A stretch of 64,000 nt of DNA from JACXVD01 sp020446665 (GCA_041396905.1 JAWKXQ010000001.1:248001-312000); one strand, 5' to 3'; counted from the stretch's first letter, positions 49,158 through 58,873 are shown. Notes: a model not told the origin generated them from the letters alone. Numbers and translations: made by a program.

Positions 49158-50492
49158 TCAATTATACTCGATGATCGCATCATTGCGCAGATCGCGCAGG
49201 TAACGCTGCGCGCGCTTCTGAATGCGTTCTTCTTCCAGCTGGTTCATCAGCGTGTCAAAATCCGGGCCAGCCGTCGATTGCGGATCGTCGCGGCCACACA
49301 GCATCAGCACACGCACACCGTCTTCGATCGAACCAAAGGGCGGGGTGGTCTGGCCGATCTGCATCTGCAGCAAGGTGCCCTGCAGCTGTTCCGGCAGTGC
49401 GCGGACACGGATCTGGTCATTGGTTACGATATCGGCATCCATGGCTGCTGCCACGCGTTCGGCATCGCCGCAGCCCCGGATCGACTGAACACCCTTCGCA
49501 AATACCTGCACCCGCTCGCCGGCCTGTTCTTCAGTCGTCCCCGGCGGGAACGCGATGGAAATCTGCTTGAGGCTCAGCACCGCATCGCGCGGGTCGGCCA
49601 TCAGCACCTGGCGCTTGTCAATCAGGTAAAGGATCGAAAAGCCGCCGGGAATTTCAATCGGGCCGACCAGCTGGCCGGGTTGCATTTCACGAGCGACGAC
49701 AGATAGCTGGTCCGGCAGCTGGGCCAGACGAACCCAGCCCAAATCCCCGCCAACGGCCGCCGTTGATGCTTCGGAAAACTGGCGCGCATAGGCGACGAAG
49801 CTGCCGCCTTGCTGCAGCTGGGCCATGATCCGCTTGCCATTTTCGAACACCGCTTCGCGCGTTTCCGGGGTAGCGGAGAGGTAGATTTCGCCAAGACGGT
49901 ACTCGTCAGTCCCGCGCGAAGCCTCCAGCCGCGCAAGCAGCTCGTTCACTTCCTCTTCGGAAACATTGACGAAAGGCGCGATATTCCGGCTCAACAGGCG
50001 CTGCCAGGCCAGCTCGCCATGGATCTGGCGCTTGAGAGAAGCGGCAGACGACCCGATGCTGATCAGGTATTCGTCCATCTTCTTCGTATCCTGCCCGAAA
50101 TTCTGGGCAGCGACACGGGCATAGGTCTGGTCGATTTCAGCCTGCTGGATTTCGATTTCCTGCGCGCGCGCTTCCTGGATTTGCAGCGTTTCGTCGATCA
50201 AATTGCGCAGCACCTGCATACGGAGCCGCTGCAATTCCTCTGCCGAAAGTGCCGACTCATTGGCAGCGAGGACCAGCGCAACCCGCTGGTCGATATCGGT
50301 ACCGGTAATGACCTGCCCGTTGACCACGGCGGTGGCCGTGCGGACATTGGGATCATTCTGCCCCATCATCGTGAAATTGTCCGGGATGCCCAGCGTATTG
50401 CCGGTGCCCTGTGCAGTCGCAGCGATGGGAGCAGTCACGAGGCCGCAAATGGCCAGGCTGGCAAGCAGTTTTGTCTTGATCTTGTAAATCAC
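49158..50492 (-). CDS. surA: peptidyl-prolyl isomerase SurA-like chaperone
   Basis: A 444-residue periplasmic chaperone for outer-membrane proteins. The signal (LLASLAICGLVTAPIAATAQG) precedes the N-terminal SurA domain (ATAVVNGQVITGTDIDQRV, DETLQIQEAR) and a parvulin domain (GGDLGWVRLAQLPDQLSVVA, GPIEIPGGFSILYLID). The second parvulin-like region is weaker. The start is GTG 50492; a frame to 50555 adds 21 non-signal-like residues. Its place before pdxA and after lptD supports SurA. Confidence 0.92.
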   Translation of the reverse strand: MIYKIKTKLLASLAICGLVTAPIAATAQGTGNTLGIPDNFTMMGQNDPNVRTATAVVNGQVITGTDIDQRVALVLAANESALSAEELQRLRMQVLRNLIDETLQIQEARAQEIEIQQAEIDQTYARVAAQNFGQDTKKMDEYLISIGSSAASLKRQIHGELAWQRLLSRNIAPFVNVSEEEVNELLARLEASRGTDEYRLGEIYLSATPETREAVFENGKRIMAQLQQGGSFVAYARQFSEASTAAVGGDLGWVRLAQLPDQLSVVAREMQPGQLVGPIEIPGGFSILYLIDKRQVLMADPRDAVLSLKQISIAFPPGTTEEQAGERVQVFAKGVQSIRGCGDAERVAAAMDADIVTNDQIRVRALPEQLQGTLLQMQIGQTTPPFGSIEDGVRVLMLCGRDDPQSTAGPDFDTLMNQLEEERIQKRAQRYLRDLRNDAIIEYN

Positions 50493-50657
50493 GCACTCAG
50501 TCCGTTTGCGGCGCGAAAGCGCGCCCGAGAAATCCCCCGCCGGATGCCCGTCCATGGCTTAACCCAAGCTGAGTGACACGCGGATAGCGTGTTTGTACCC
50601 GGCTGCCAATTGCAGAGATCAGCCTATCCCCGCGCTTTGCTGTTGATCGCCTGCCAA

Positions 50658-52961
50658 TCAGCGAAAACCGAGCGTCCGCAAGCGGAATTGGAGCTGAAAC
50701 GTGTTGCCGCGCCGGGAATCGCCAGCCGTCACATAATCACGTCGCCAGGTGACGCCGAATTCAAGGCAATCATCGCTATAGGCCACGCCGAGGCGGGTGC
50801 GAATGGGCTCAAAACCGTCCGAAGTCAGGGTGGGGTCTTCGTTCCGGTCTGTCAGGTTGAATACGCCGGAGCCAAACAGCGACCAATAGCGGGCAAAGGC
50901 AACCCGACCGGCGAGGCGCAATTCTTCGCGATCCTGCAAATCCTCCACCGTGGTAATGTCACGATTGAGGCGGAGATAGCCGATTTCAGCATAAGTTTTG
51001 CGCGATCCGATCGTGGCATCGAATTCATTGCGGCGGATGGCAAAGCTGCTCTTGTCCACCCGGTAACGATGGGTGAACTTCAGGAAATCGTGATAGCGAA
51101 CTTCTGTCCGGCCCACAAAGTCAGAGGAGCGCGAGCTGAGACCCGTCCCGTCGGGCAGCAATTGTGGTTCGTTATCGAGGCGGTAGGACCGGCCGATGGT
51201 GCTTTTCAGCCGCCAGCCGGGCAGATCCAGTTGCCAGTCAAAGCCATAGGTAATGCGGGCACCGTCTTCGATCCGGTCATAACCGGGGAAGCGATTGAGC
51301 GCGAAAAGGTTCGAATCTTCCAGGTCTATCGCGCGGGCATCTTCGTTGGGTACGTTGAGATTGCGGATCGGCGGGCTGACAACCAGCTGGACGCGCGGTG
51401 TTAAAATTTGCGTCCCGCCAAAAGCCTGGCCGACAAAGGGCCAGCTCATATCGACAGCCCCCAGCGCTACGCCGCGTGTTTCCCAGCCGGGATTGCCGCG
51501 ATAGAGGGCCGTGGCGGTCAGCCCGGTATTGTCTGTGTGATAGACATCACCCCGAACAAGGCCGGTCAGGGTGATAACCTGTCCCATCCCGGTCAGGCGG
51601 CGCAAATCCCACCGTGCCCCGGCAAAGGCACGCTGTGTGTCCTGCCCGTCACGCCGGGCGATCAGCAGGGAATTGGCCTGAAATTCCACGGTCCCGCCAA
51701 GAACCGGGTCAACCAAACGGCGGCGATAGTCGATAGCGGGCAGGGCGACCGGAACCTGCCCTTGTTCCGCGCCCAGCTGCAGCGTCTGCGTCGCCCAGCC
51801 GCCGAGCACGAAATAGGACTGATCGTCTATCCGCTCGAATTCGAACATTGAGCGCAGCCGGTCATCGCGGCTGATATCATAACGGCGCAGGAAAGTGCGG
51901 TCGCTGGCGAGGCGGACAGAGCCGGTAAAGCTCCATTCCGGGCTGAGCTGGAACCGGCCATTGGCGAACAAGTACCCGCGCACAGACCGTTCTGCCGTGG
52001 GCACGCCAGTGAACTGGGCGATGCGGCGGCTATGCGTGAGATAGCCGGTTACCTGATACGCGCCCTGGGTCGTCAATTGCCGATATTGTGCGTTCACCAT
52101 GGGGCTGGCGCCCGTATAGGCGGTGGCCCCAAGCATGAGGTCGCGATTATCGGCCAGTCGCATGTAATAACTGCCGCTGACCTCCAGACCGTTGGATTCA
52201 GAAATCCGCAGGTCAGGGATCAGGAAGCCGGAAGAGGCTTTGCCATCCGTCCTCACCGTCAGCCGCGGCATGGGCAAGATCGGCACGCCGAATATCTCGA
52301 AGGTTGCGCCCTTGAAGCGCACCCGGTTGTCTTCCGGGCTATAGGTCACCCGGTCGGCCAGGATGCGCCAGCTCGGGCTGCGCGGGCAGCCATCACCGGT
52401 GATGACGCGGCAGGCGCTATAGGCGGCCTTTTCCAGCTCGACTGAGCCGTCTTCGTCGCGCTGGCCACTGCGTGCTGCCAACCGCCCGCCTTCGCGCAAG
52501 GCCAGCAGCATATCCTGCATCGAGCCAGCTTCGAACTTGTCGGTCAGCTCCAGCCCTTCCGTGTAGAGCTGGTTGCCATCCTGATCGACGAAGCGGACAT
52601 TCCCTTCCGCCATGATCGTGCCTGCCACGCGGTTCCAGCTGACACTGTCTGCCCGCACGGACTGGCCATCGCTGCGCATCACCACATTGCCACGCGCCGT
52701 TACGACATCGCGGTCGGAATCATACTCCAGCTCGTTCGCTTCGAAGTCGATATCACGCGGTGCAGCGGCAGAGGGTGCATTTGCTGCCAGAACCGTTTCG
52801 TCGGGCGTTGGGGGCAGCGGCTCCGCGACCGCTCCGCCATCCTGGGCCAGCGCCGCGCCGCCGGGCAATCCGCAGGCCAGCACCATCGCCAGCGCCGTCG
52901 CGACCGAGGGGGCAGGCCGCGCATCAAAAACGGGAACAGGGGGCATCCGGAACAGGAGCAT
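50658..52961 (-). CDS. lptD: LPS-assembly protein LptD
   Basis: A 767-residue outer-membrane beta barrel with a signal peptide (TALAMVLACGLPGGAALAQ), an OstA/LptA-like N-terminal domain (DFEANELEYDSDRDVVTARGNVVM) and the LptD C-terminal barrel (FRLRTLGFR at the end). With LptE it inserts lipopolysaccharide in the outer leaflet. ATG 52961 is preferred; 52946 is close and also possible. It is divergent from pepA and leads the envelope operon. Confidence 0.96.
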   Translation of the reverse strand: MLLFRMPPVPVFDARPAPSVATALAMVLACGLPGGAALAQDGGAVAEPLPPTPDETVLAANAPSAAAPRDIDFEANELEYDSDRDVVTARGNVVMRSDGQSVRADSVSWNRVAGTIMAEGNVRFVDQDGNQLYTEGLELTDKFEAGSMQDMLLALREGGRLAARSGQRDEDGSVELEKAAYSACRVITGDGCPRSPSWRILADRVTYSPEDNRVRFKGATFEIFGVPILPMPRLTVRTDGKASSGFLIPDLRISESNGLEVSGSYYMRLADNRDLMLGATAYTGASPMVNAQYRQLTTQGAYQVTGYLTHSRRIAQFTGVPTAERSVRGYLFANGRFQLSPEWSFTGSVRLASDRTFLRRYDISRDDRLRSMFEFERIDDQSYFVLGGWATQTLQLGAEQGQVPVALPAIDYRRRLVDPVLGGTVEFQANSLLIARRDGQDTQRAFAGARWDLRRLTGMGQVITLTGLVRGDVYHTDNTGLTATALYRGNPGWETRGVALGAVDMSWPFVGQAFGGTQILTPRVQLVVSPPIRNLNVPNEDARAIDLEDSNLFALNRFPGYDRIEDGARITYGFDWQLDLPGWRLKSTIGRSYRLDNEPQLLPDGTGLSSRSSDFVGRTEVRYHDFLKFTHRYRVDKSSFAIRRNEFDATIGSRKTYAEIGYLRLNRDITTVEDLQDREELRLAGRVAFARYWSLFGSGVFNLTDRNEDPTLTSDGFEPIRTRLGVAYSDDCLEFGVTWRRDYVTAGDSRRGNTFQLQFRLRTLGFR

Positions 52962-53062
52962 CACTTGCCTATCGCACCGCCCGCGCTTAACTGCAATCAC
53001 CATGCAGGGTCGTGCCTGGTTCTGGCATGCACACCCGACAATCCAGTTTGAGCGGAGATTTC

Positions 53063-54523
53063 ATGAAGATCAGTTTCAGCGATTCGATTCCGGCCAATGC
53101 GCGGCTGGTGGCGCATATTGTCAATAAGGGCAAGCTGCCCGTCCGGCTCGAAAGCGCTCTGGCAGATGGTGCAGGCGTTGCCCGGTTCAAGGGCAATGGC
53201 GGCCAGACATTTGAAGGATTCGTGGAACGCGATGGCAAGCTGGTGCGGGTTGCGCTTTCCGGTGCAGGCGATCCGGCCAGCGCCGAGCGGCTGCATCATT
53301 GCGAAAAAGCCGGAGCTGCGCTGGCAGCGAAATATCTCGTTTCCGGCGAGGAAGTGATCGTGCTGGATCTTGGTGAGGCTGGCCTGTCTGCGCAGGAAAC
53401 CGCCGCTGTGCTGCTGGGACTGACCCTGCGCAGCTGGCGCTATGATGTCTATCGCACCACGCTGAAAGACGAACAGAAAGTTTCGCTGACCGATGCTGTG
53501 GTGGTGGGCGCTCCGGCCGATGCGCAGGAAGCCTGGGCGGCGGCTCAGGCCGTTGCCGAAGGTGTCACCTTCACCCGCGAACTGGTGACGGAACCGGCCA
53601 ACAAGATTTACCCGGAAAGCTTCGTTGAACGCTGCCAGCAGCGCTTCGAAGGGACCGGCGTGGAGCTGACCGTGCTGGACGAAGCCGAGATGGAAAAGCT
53701 GGGCATGGGCGCGCTGCTGGGCGTGGGGCAGGGGTCTGCACGGCCGTCGCGCATGCTGGCCATGCGCTGGAATGGCGGCAATGCCGGGCAGGCACCGACT
53801 GCCTTTGTCGGCAAGGGTGTGACTTTCGACACGGGCGGAATCAGCATCAAGCCGGCAGCCGGCATGGAAGACATGAAATGGGATATGGGCGGCGCAGGCG
53901 CAGTCGCCGGGGCCATGCTGGCGCTTGCGAAGCGCAAGGCGAAGGCCAATGTCGTGGGCGTCGTCGGGCTGGTAGAAAACATGCCCGATGGCAAGGCGCA
54001 GCGTCCGGGTGATGTGGTGACCTCCATGTCCGGCCAGACGATCGAAGTCATCAACACCGATGCCGAAGGTCGCCTTGTCCTGTGCGATGCGCTGCACTGG
54101 ACGCAGCAGACCTTCAAGCCTTGCGCTATTGTTGACCTTGCCACGCTGACCGGCGCGATGATCATTGCGCTCGGCCACGAACATGGCGGGTTGTTTTCCA
54201 ATGATGACGAACTCGCAGAGAAGCTGCTGGATGCGGGTAAGAGCACGGGTGACAAGCTTTGGCGCCAGCCTTTGTCCCCTGCCTATGACAAGCTGATCGA
54301 CAGCCCGATTGCCGACATGAAGAATGTCGGCCCGCGTTTTGCCGGCTCGATCACAGCGGCACAGTTCCTGCAGCGCTATATCGAGAAGGGCACCCCCTGG
54401 GCGCATCTCGATATTGCGGGCATGGTCTGGGCGGACAAGCCGGGGCACAGCTGGGACAAGGGCGCGACCGGCTTCGGTGTGCGCGTGCTGGATCGCTACA
54501 TCGCCGATGTGGTAGAAGGCTGA
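53063..54523 (+). CDS. pepA: leucyl aminopeptidase
   Basis: A 486-residue M17 peptidase: GKGVTFDTGGISIKPAAGM (Lys and Asp ligands), WDMGGAGAVAG, the NTDAEGRL signature and WAHLDIAGMVWADK. It removes N-terminal residues from peptides in the cytoplasm using two metal ions. GGAGA precedes ATG 53063; ATGs upstream lack this. It is followed after 31 bp by holC, a common pairing. Confidence 0.97.
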   Translation: MKISFSDSIPANARLVAHIVNKGKLPVRLESALADGAGVARFKGNGGQTFEGFVERDGKLVRVALSGAGDPASAERLHHCEKAGAALAAKYLVSGEEVIVLDLGEAGLSAQETAAVLLGLTLRSWRYDVYRTTLKDEQKVSLTDAVVVGAPADAQEAWAAAQAVAEGVTFTRELVTEPANKIYPESFVERCQQRFEGTGVELTVLDEAEMEKLGMGALLGVGQGSARPSRMLAMRWNGGNAGQAPTAFVGKGVTFDTGGISIKPAAGMEDMKWDMGGAGAVAGAMLALAKRKAKANVVGVVGLVENMPDGKAQRPGDVVTSMSGQTIEVINTDAEGRLVLCDALHWTQQTFKPCAIVDLATLTGAMIIALGHEHGGLFSNDDELAEKLLDAGKSTGDKLWRQPLSPAYDKLIDSPIADMKNVGPRFAGSITAAQFLQRYIEKGTPWAHLDIAGMVWADKPGHSWDKGATGFGVRVLDRYIADVVEG

Positions 54524-54554
54524 TCCGGCGGATCGGGAGAAGAGCCAGGCTGGC

Positions 54555-54992
54555 ATGCGCGTCGATTTCTACCTCCTCTCCCGCGATCCGGCGGAAAAGG
54601 TCGTGCCCCAGCTTGCCGCCGCGACGCGCAAGGCAGGGGAGCGGCTGCTGGTCGTGGGGCGGGATGCCGACTTGCTGGCAAAGGTCGACAAGGCGCTGTG
54701 GGAAGCGCAGCCAGAGGCTTTCCTCGCCCATGGGGTGACAGGTGAGGGGCAGGAGGATCGGCAGCCCATCCTGCTCTCGCAATCGACCGAGGCCCTGAAC
54801 AAGGCGCGCTATCTGGTGCTGGCCGACGGGCTGTGGCGCGAGGAAGCTCTTGGCTTTGAGCGCGCCTTTCTGCTGTTCAATGAAGAGCAGCGGCAGGATG
54901 CGCGCGGTTACTGGCGTCAGCTTGACCAGCAGGAAGGCGTGGAACGCAATTTCTGGAGTCAGGAGAGCGGTCGCTGGTCGCAGGTCGCCTAA
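54555..54992 (+). CDS. holC: DNA polymerase III chi subunit
   Basis: A 145-residue HolC: RVDFYLLSRDPAEKVVPQLAA, the AGERLLVVGRDADLLAKVDKALW stretch and ARYLVLADGLWREEALGFERAFLLF are characteristic. Chi contacts SSB and links the clamp loader to it. It lies downstream of pepA, as in many proteobacteria. Confidence 0.95.
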   Translation: MRVDFYLLSRDPAEKVVPQLAAATRKAGERLLVVGRDADLLAKVDKALWEAQPEAFLAHGVTGEGQEDRQPILLSQSTEALNKARYLVLADGLWREEALGFERAFLLFNEEQRQDARGYWRQLDQQEGVERNFWSQESGRWSQVA

Positions 54993-55053
54993 TGGCTTGC
55001 GCTTGCGGACGGGAAGCGTAACCTCCTGTCTTTCACAGGTCACGGAGGAAACC

Positions 55054-55548
55054 ATGAAAAAGCTCGCCATTGCCGGAATCGCCATTGTGCTGGCTTCCTG
55101 TAGCTCGGAAAAGTCCGGCACATTCGAAACCGATGAGGGTAAGGGCAGCTATACGGTCGATCAGACAAGCGGCGAAACCTCCGCCACGATCACTACCGAA
55201 GACGGCACAGTCACCATGCGATCGGGCGAGAATGTCGCGGTGGACCTGCCAAAGGGATTCACGCTTTATCCGGGGGCAAAGGTTATCTCCAACACGGTGA
55301 TCGCGCAGGATGATGGCAAAGGCGCGCTGGTAGTGATGGAAAGCGAAGCGTCTCCGCAGGATATGAGCGATTTCTACAAGAAGCAGGCAGAGGCGGCGGG
55401 CGTCGATATCAGCATCCAGCTGAGCACTGATGAGGGCCGCATGATTGCCGGGCAGGCAGCGGATGGCAGCTCCTTCTCCTTCAATGCCAATGCCGAGGAT
55501 GGCAAGACCGTCAGCCAGCTGACGGTGCAGCACGGGATGAGCAACTAG
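55054..55548 (+). CDS. hypothetical lipoprotein
   Basis: A 164-residue lipoprotein (lipobox VLASC, Cys about 16). The body has a threonine-rich ETSATITTEDGTVTMRSGENV region, FTLYPGAKVISNTVIAQDD, and a C-terminal DMSDFYKKQAEAAGVDISI with a hydrophilic end. I do not assign a function. ACGGAGG fixes ATG 55054. Its TAG stop is part of the left end of the inverted-repeat element, so the element sits at the end of the gene. Confidence 0.8.
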   Translation: MKKLAIAGIAIVLASCSSEKSGTFETDEGKGSYTVDQTSGETSATITTEDGTVTMRSGENVAVDLPKGFTLYPGAKVISNTVIAQDDGKGALVVMESEASPQDMSDFYKKQAEAAGVDISIQLSTDEGRMIAGQAADGSSFSFNANAEDGKTVSQLTVQHGMSN

Positions 55549-55813
55549 GGTCAGGACCCCTTAATCACGCTGTCGAGGCGCCTGAATGGCGAACATATCG
55601 GACGAAAATGCGCGCCGGGAAGACTGGATGTCTTTCCAAGCGTGTTTTTGGCCGAGATGGAAGCCATTCAGGCGTCCCTGCGGGATTTGACCAAAATGGC
55701 CCAGTGCCACGTCGGATTGGCTTGAAAGATGGACATATTACTTCGCCAATCCTCCTCACCCTGAGCCATTTTGCTTCAAACCTCGATAGCGCGATTAATG
55801 GGTCCTGACCCTA
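55546..55813. repeat. 268-bp MITE-like element with nested inverted repeats
   Basis: Terminal inverted repeats of about 32 bp: left TAGGGTCAGGACCC... pairs with ...GGGTCCTGACCCTA, continuing through AATC..GC..TCGAGG with a few mismatches. Inside, CGCCTGAATGGC and GCCATTCAGGCG form a second pair. No open reading frame looks like a transposase. The TA ends resemble those of the 16235-16505 element, but the sequences differ. It fills most of the 350-bp gap before ndk. Confidence 0.8.
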
Positions 55814-55899
55814 GCCTCGGCTTCTTCGCACTTGCGAAACGGGATGCGCGCGGCTAGGGGCGCGCGCAATCCAAAACAAACTATCGCAAGGAACACCCC

Positions 55900-56322
55900 A
55901 TGGCGGTTACCCGCACCTTTTCGATCATCAAGCCCGATGCAACGCGCCGCAACCTGACTGGCGCTGTCACCAAGATGCTGGAAGAAGCCGGCCTGCGCGT
56001 CGTCGCTTCCAAGCGTATCCACATGAGCCGCGAACAGGCTGAAGGCTTCTATGCCGTGCATAGCGAGCGCCCCTTCTTCGGTGAATTGTGCGATTTCATG
56101 ATGAGCGAGCCGGTTGTCGTGCAGGTGCTGGAAGGCGAAGACGCCGTGACCCGCAACCGCGACATCATGGGCGCAACCAACCCGGCTGATGCAGCCGAAG
56201 GCACGATCCGCAAGACCTATGCCCTGTCGATCGGTGAAAACACCGTCCACGGTTCGGACAGCGAAGAAAATGCAGCGATCGAAATCGCCTTCTTCTTCAA
56301 GCCGGAAGAAATCGTCGGCTGA
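55900..56322 (+). CDS. ndk: nucleoside diphosphate kinase
   Basis: A 140-residue NDK that balances NTP pools through a phosphohistidine. The active site is NTVHGSDS (His117), with FSIIKPDATRR at the start and RDIMGATNPADA. Length and motifs are canonical. AAGGAA precedes ATG 55900, and a terminator follows. Confidence 0.98.
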   Translation: MAVTRTFSIIKPDATRRNLTGAVTKMLEEAGLRVVASKRIHMSREQAEGFYAVHSERPFFGELCDFMMSEPVVVQVLEGEDAVTRNRDIMGATNPADAAEGTIRKTYALSIGENTVHGSDSEENAAIEIAFFFKPEEIVG

Positions 56323-56342
56323 TCCAGCTGTCACGTGATTTT

Positions 56343-56374
56343 AAAACCCCGTCGGAGCGATCCGGCGGGGTTTT
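56343..56374 (+). terminator. intrinsic terminator after ndk
   Basis: AAAACCCCGTCGG and CCGGCGGGGTTTT form a strong hairpin followed by T residues, 20 bp past the stop. Confidence 0.9.
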
Positions 56375-56465
56375 TCTTTGTCCGGCCCATGTGATTTGAC
56401 GCAGGGCAAAGTCAGCAGGGCCGGTGTGGGATAGCGTTGCTTCATAACACAAAGAAGGAGCGGAA

Positions 56466-56717
56466 ATGTCTCATACTCCCCACGAACTTGCCGATGAATT
56501 CCCGCAGGATCATGCGATCCTGCACGATCTCAAGATGAATAATGCGCATTTTGTGACGCTGGCAGAGCGCTATCACGATGTGAACCGCGAAATTCACCGC
56601 ATTGAAAGCGAAGTAGAGGCCGCTTCCGATGATCGGGCGGAGGAACTCAAGAAACAGCGCCTGGCGCTGGTGGATGAAATTTCGCAGATGATCTCGGCGG
56701 AAAAGGCCAAGGCCTGA
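56466..56717 (+). CDS. DUF465/YdcH family protein
   Basis: An 83-residue alpha-helical protein of the YdcH type: HELADEFPQDHAILHDLK, NNAHFVTLAERYHDVNREIHRIE, then EELKKQRLALVDEIS. It is predicted to be a small cytoplasmic coiled-coil protein of unknown function. An AAGAAGGAG site lies before ATG 56466. Confidence 0.92.
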   Translation: MSHTPHELADEFPQDHAILHDLKMNNAHFVTLAERYHDVNREIHRIESEVEAASDDRAEELKKQRLALVDEISQMISAEKAKA

Positions 56718-56741
56718 CAGTTGTGATCGGTGGGCGAGGGA

Positions 56742-57704
56742 TCAGAACTCGTCCGCTGCATCCAGCAAGGATGTCAGCCGTTTGGGCGCGACCATGCGCC
56801 AGCTGCGTTGCAGCCATCCGGCCACATGGTCCCAGTCCACGCCAGGCTGGTTGAGGATGATCCCGACCCAGCCGCTCGCACCGTAATAAGCGGGCTTGAA
56901 ATAAATGTCGGGGGCCTGTTCGCACAGGCTCAGCAATTCGTCCTGGCTGCCGGTCTTGACCAGCACGGCGACATGCGGCTCGCCGTGGTGCTGATCGTTG
57001 AAATAGGCGAAATATTTGCCGCTCTTGCCGCCTGTGCGCCAGCCGGGGGAGCCATGGCTGTCACGCGCTTCGGCCTCGGGAAGGGCGAGCGCCAGTCGCT
57101 CTACCTGTTGCAGCAGCCATGCCGCGTCATAGGGGCGTGAGACCAATGCGTTGAGGCAGCGCGAATAGAGCTGGTGCTCGGCAATCAACACGCGCTTTGC
57201 CAGCGAATCTTCCGTATCGCCGGGCTGGATGGCCACGCGCGCCTGACCAAGTATCGGCCCGTCATCCAGTTCTGCGGTCACTAGATGGACCGTGCAGCCT
57301 GCATGGCTGTCCCCCGCTTCCAGCGCACGTTGATGCGTGTGCAGCCCCTTATATTTGGGCAGCAGGGAAGGGTGGATATTGACCATCCGGCCTTCCCAGC
57401 CCGAAACGAATTCGGGCGTCAGGATGCGCATATATCCAGCCAGTGCGACATAATCGGCGCCACTGGCCCGGATGGCCTTGTCCATCGCCATGTCATGCGC
57501 GCCGCGCTCCATCCCCTTGTGCGAGAGGGAGAAGGTGGCGATCCCCTCTGCCTCGGCCAGCTTCAAGCCGCCTGCATCGGGATCATTGCTGGCGACCAGC
57601 ACCAGTTCATAGGCGGCATCCGGCAAGCGGCTGGCGTAAAGCAGCGCGGCCATATTGGTCCCGCTGCCGGAAATCAGCACGGCGACTTTTGCCTTCTCAG
57701 GCAT
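56742..57704 (-). CDS. purN: PurN fused to a MmcQ/YjbR-like domain
   Basis: A 320-residue protein. Residues 1-190 are glycinamide ribonucleotide formyltransferase: AVLISGSGTNMAAL, GYMRILTPEFV, NIHPSLLPKYKGLHTH (catalytic Asn/His), and HLVTAELDDGPIL (Asp). Residues about 200-315 match MmcQ/YjbR proteins (HGSPGWRTGGKSGKYFAYF, YFKPAYYGASGWVGIIL). The second domain is not needed for PurN and its role is unknown. It starts at ATG 57704 and overlaps the purM end by 8 bp. Confidence 0.93.
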   Translation of the reverse strand: MPEKAKVAVLISGSGTNMAALLYASRLPDAAYELVLVASNDPDAGGLKLAEAEGIATFSLSHKGMERGAHDMAMDKAIRASGADYVALAGYMRILTPEFVSGWEGRMVNIHPSLLPKYKGLHTHQRALEAGDSHAGCTVHLVTAELDDGPILGQARVAIQPGDTEDSLAKRVLIAEHQLYSRCLNALVSRPYDAAWLLQQVERLALALPEAEARDSHGSPGWRTGGKSGKYFAYFNDQHHGEPHVAVLVKTGSQDELLSLCEQAPDIYFKPAYYGASGWVGIILNQPGVDWDHVAGWLQRSWRMVAPKRLTSLLDAADEF

Positions 57705-58803
57705 TATGCGTCGCACTCCACGCCTCGCGCGCGCTCCATGTGCCTTGCAAGCCTTTGACCGTGCAGCCGCGTTCCCCGGCGACGATCTCGCCCACGCGCA
57801 GCACAGTTTCGCCAGCCGCTTCCAGTTCGCCGGTCAGGTCAGCGACCTTGTCCGGCTCAACCACCAGCACCATGCCGACCCCGCAATTGAACGTGCGCGC
57901 CATTTCGCCCGGTTCGATATTGCCCTGCGCCTGCAGGAACGCCATCAGCCGGGGCTGTTCCCATGCATCTGCATACACCATTGCATGCGCGCCATCGGGC
58001 AGGACGCGCGGGATATTCTCCAGCAAGCCGCCGCCAGTGACATGCGCCAGCGCCGCAACCTTGCCTGCGCGGATCGAGGGGAGCAGGCTCTTCACGTAAA
58101 TTCTTGTCGGCTCGATCAAGGCTTCGATCAGCAGGCGGTCCTGATCGAACAGGGCAGGGCGGTCGAGCTTCCAGCCCTTGTCTGCCGCCAGCCGCCGGAC
58201 CAGCGAATAGCCGTTGGAATGCACGCCCGAACTGGCGAGGCCAAGCAGCACCTGGCCCGGCGCGACCTTGTCCCCCGTCAGCTGTTCGCCGCGTTCCACT
58301 GCGCCGACGCAGAAGCCTGCAAGGTCATAATCGCCCGGTGCATACATGCCCGGCATTTCCGCCGTTTCGCCGCCAATCAGGGCGCAGCCTGCCATCTGAC
58401 ATCCTTGCGCGATTCCAGCGATGACTCGCTCAGCCACGCCGTTTTCCAGCTTGCCAGTGGCGAAATAGTCGAGGAAGAACAGCGGCTCTGCACCCTGCAC
58501 GATCAGGTCGTTGACGCACATGGCGACCAGATCGATGCCAACTGTGTCATGCCGGTCATGGTCGATGGCAAGTTTCAGCTTCGTGCCGACACCATCATTG
58601 CCCGCGACCAGCAGCGGATCCTTGTAGCCTGCCGCCTTGGGATCAAAGAACCCGCCAAAGCCACCAATTTCCGTGTCTGCACCGGGGCGCCGCGTGGCTT
58701 TCACCAGCGGGCCGATTGCCTTGACCAGCGCGTTGCCAGCGTCGATGGAGACGCCCGCCTGTTCGTAAGTATAGGACTTGGGAGAGGCTTCATTTGTCGT
58801 CAT
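57697..58803 (-). CDS. purM: phosphoribosylformylglycinamidine cyclo-ligase
   Basis: A 368-residue AIR synthetase of purine synthesis: YEQAGVSIDAGNALV, GGFGGFFD, NDGVGTKLK, CVNDLIVQGAEPLFFLDYFATG and the ALIGGETAEMPGMY loop. It acts in the cytoplasm. ATG 58803 gives the usual N-terminus. The purM-purN pair, with DUF2066 and hda beside it, is a conserved gene order. Confidence 0.97.
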   Translation of the reverse strand: MTTNEASPKSYTYEQAGVSIDAGNALVKAIGPLVKATRRPGADTEIGGFGGFFDPKAAGYKDPLLVAGNDGVGTKLKLAIDHDRHDTVGIDLVAMCVNDLIVQGAEPLFFLDYFATGKLENGVAERVIAGIAQGCQMAGCALIGGETAEMPGMYAPGDYDLAGFCVGAVERGEQLTGDKVAPGQVLLGLASSGVHSNGYSLVRRLAADKGWKLDRPALFDQDRLLIEALIEPTRIYVKSLLPSIRAGKVAALAHVTGGGLLENIPRVLPDGAHAMVYADAWEQPRLMAFLQAQGNIEPGEMARTFNCGVGMVLVVEPDKVADLTGELEAAGETVLRVGEIVAGERGCTVKGLQGTWSAREAWSATHNA

Positions 58804-58873
58804 GGGGGATGCCATACGCTTTCGTGCTTGGATTTCCACTTCTCTTTCGGCAAAAGGCCGCCAGTTTTCCCCG

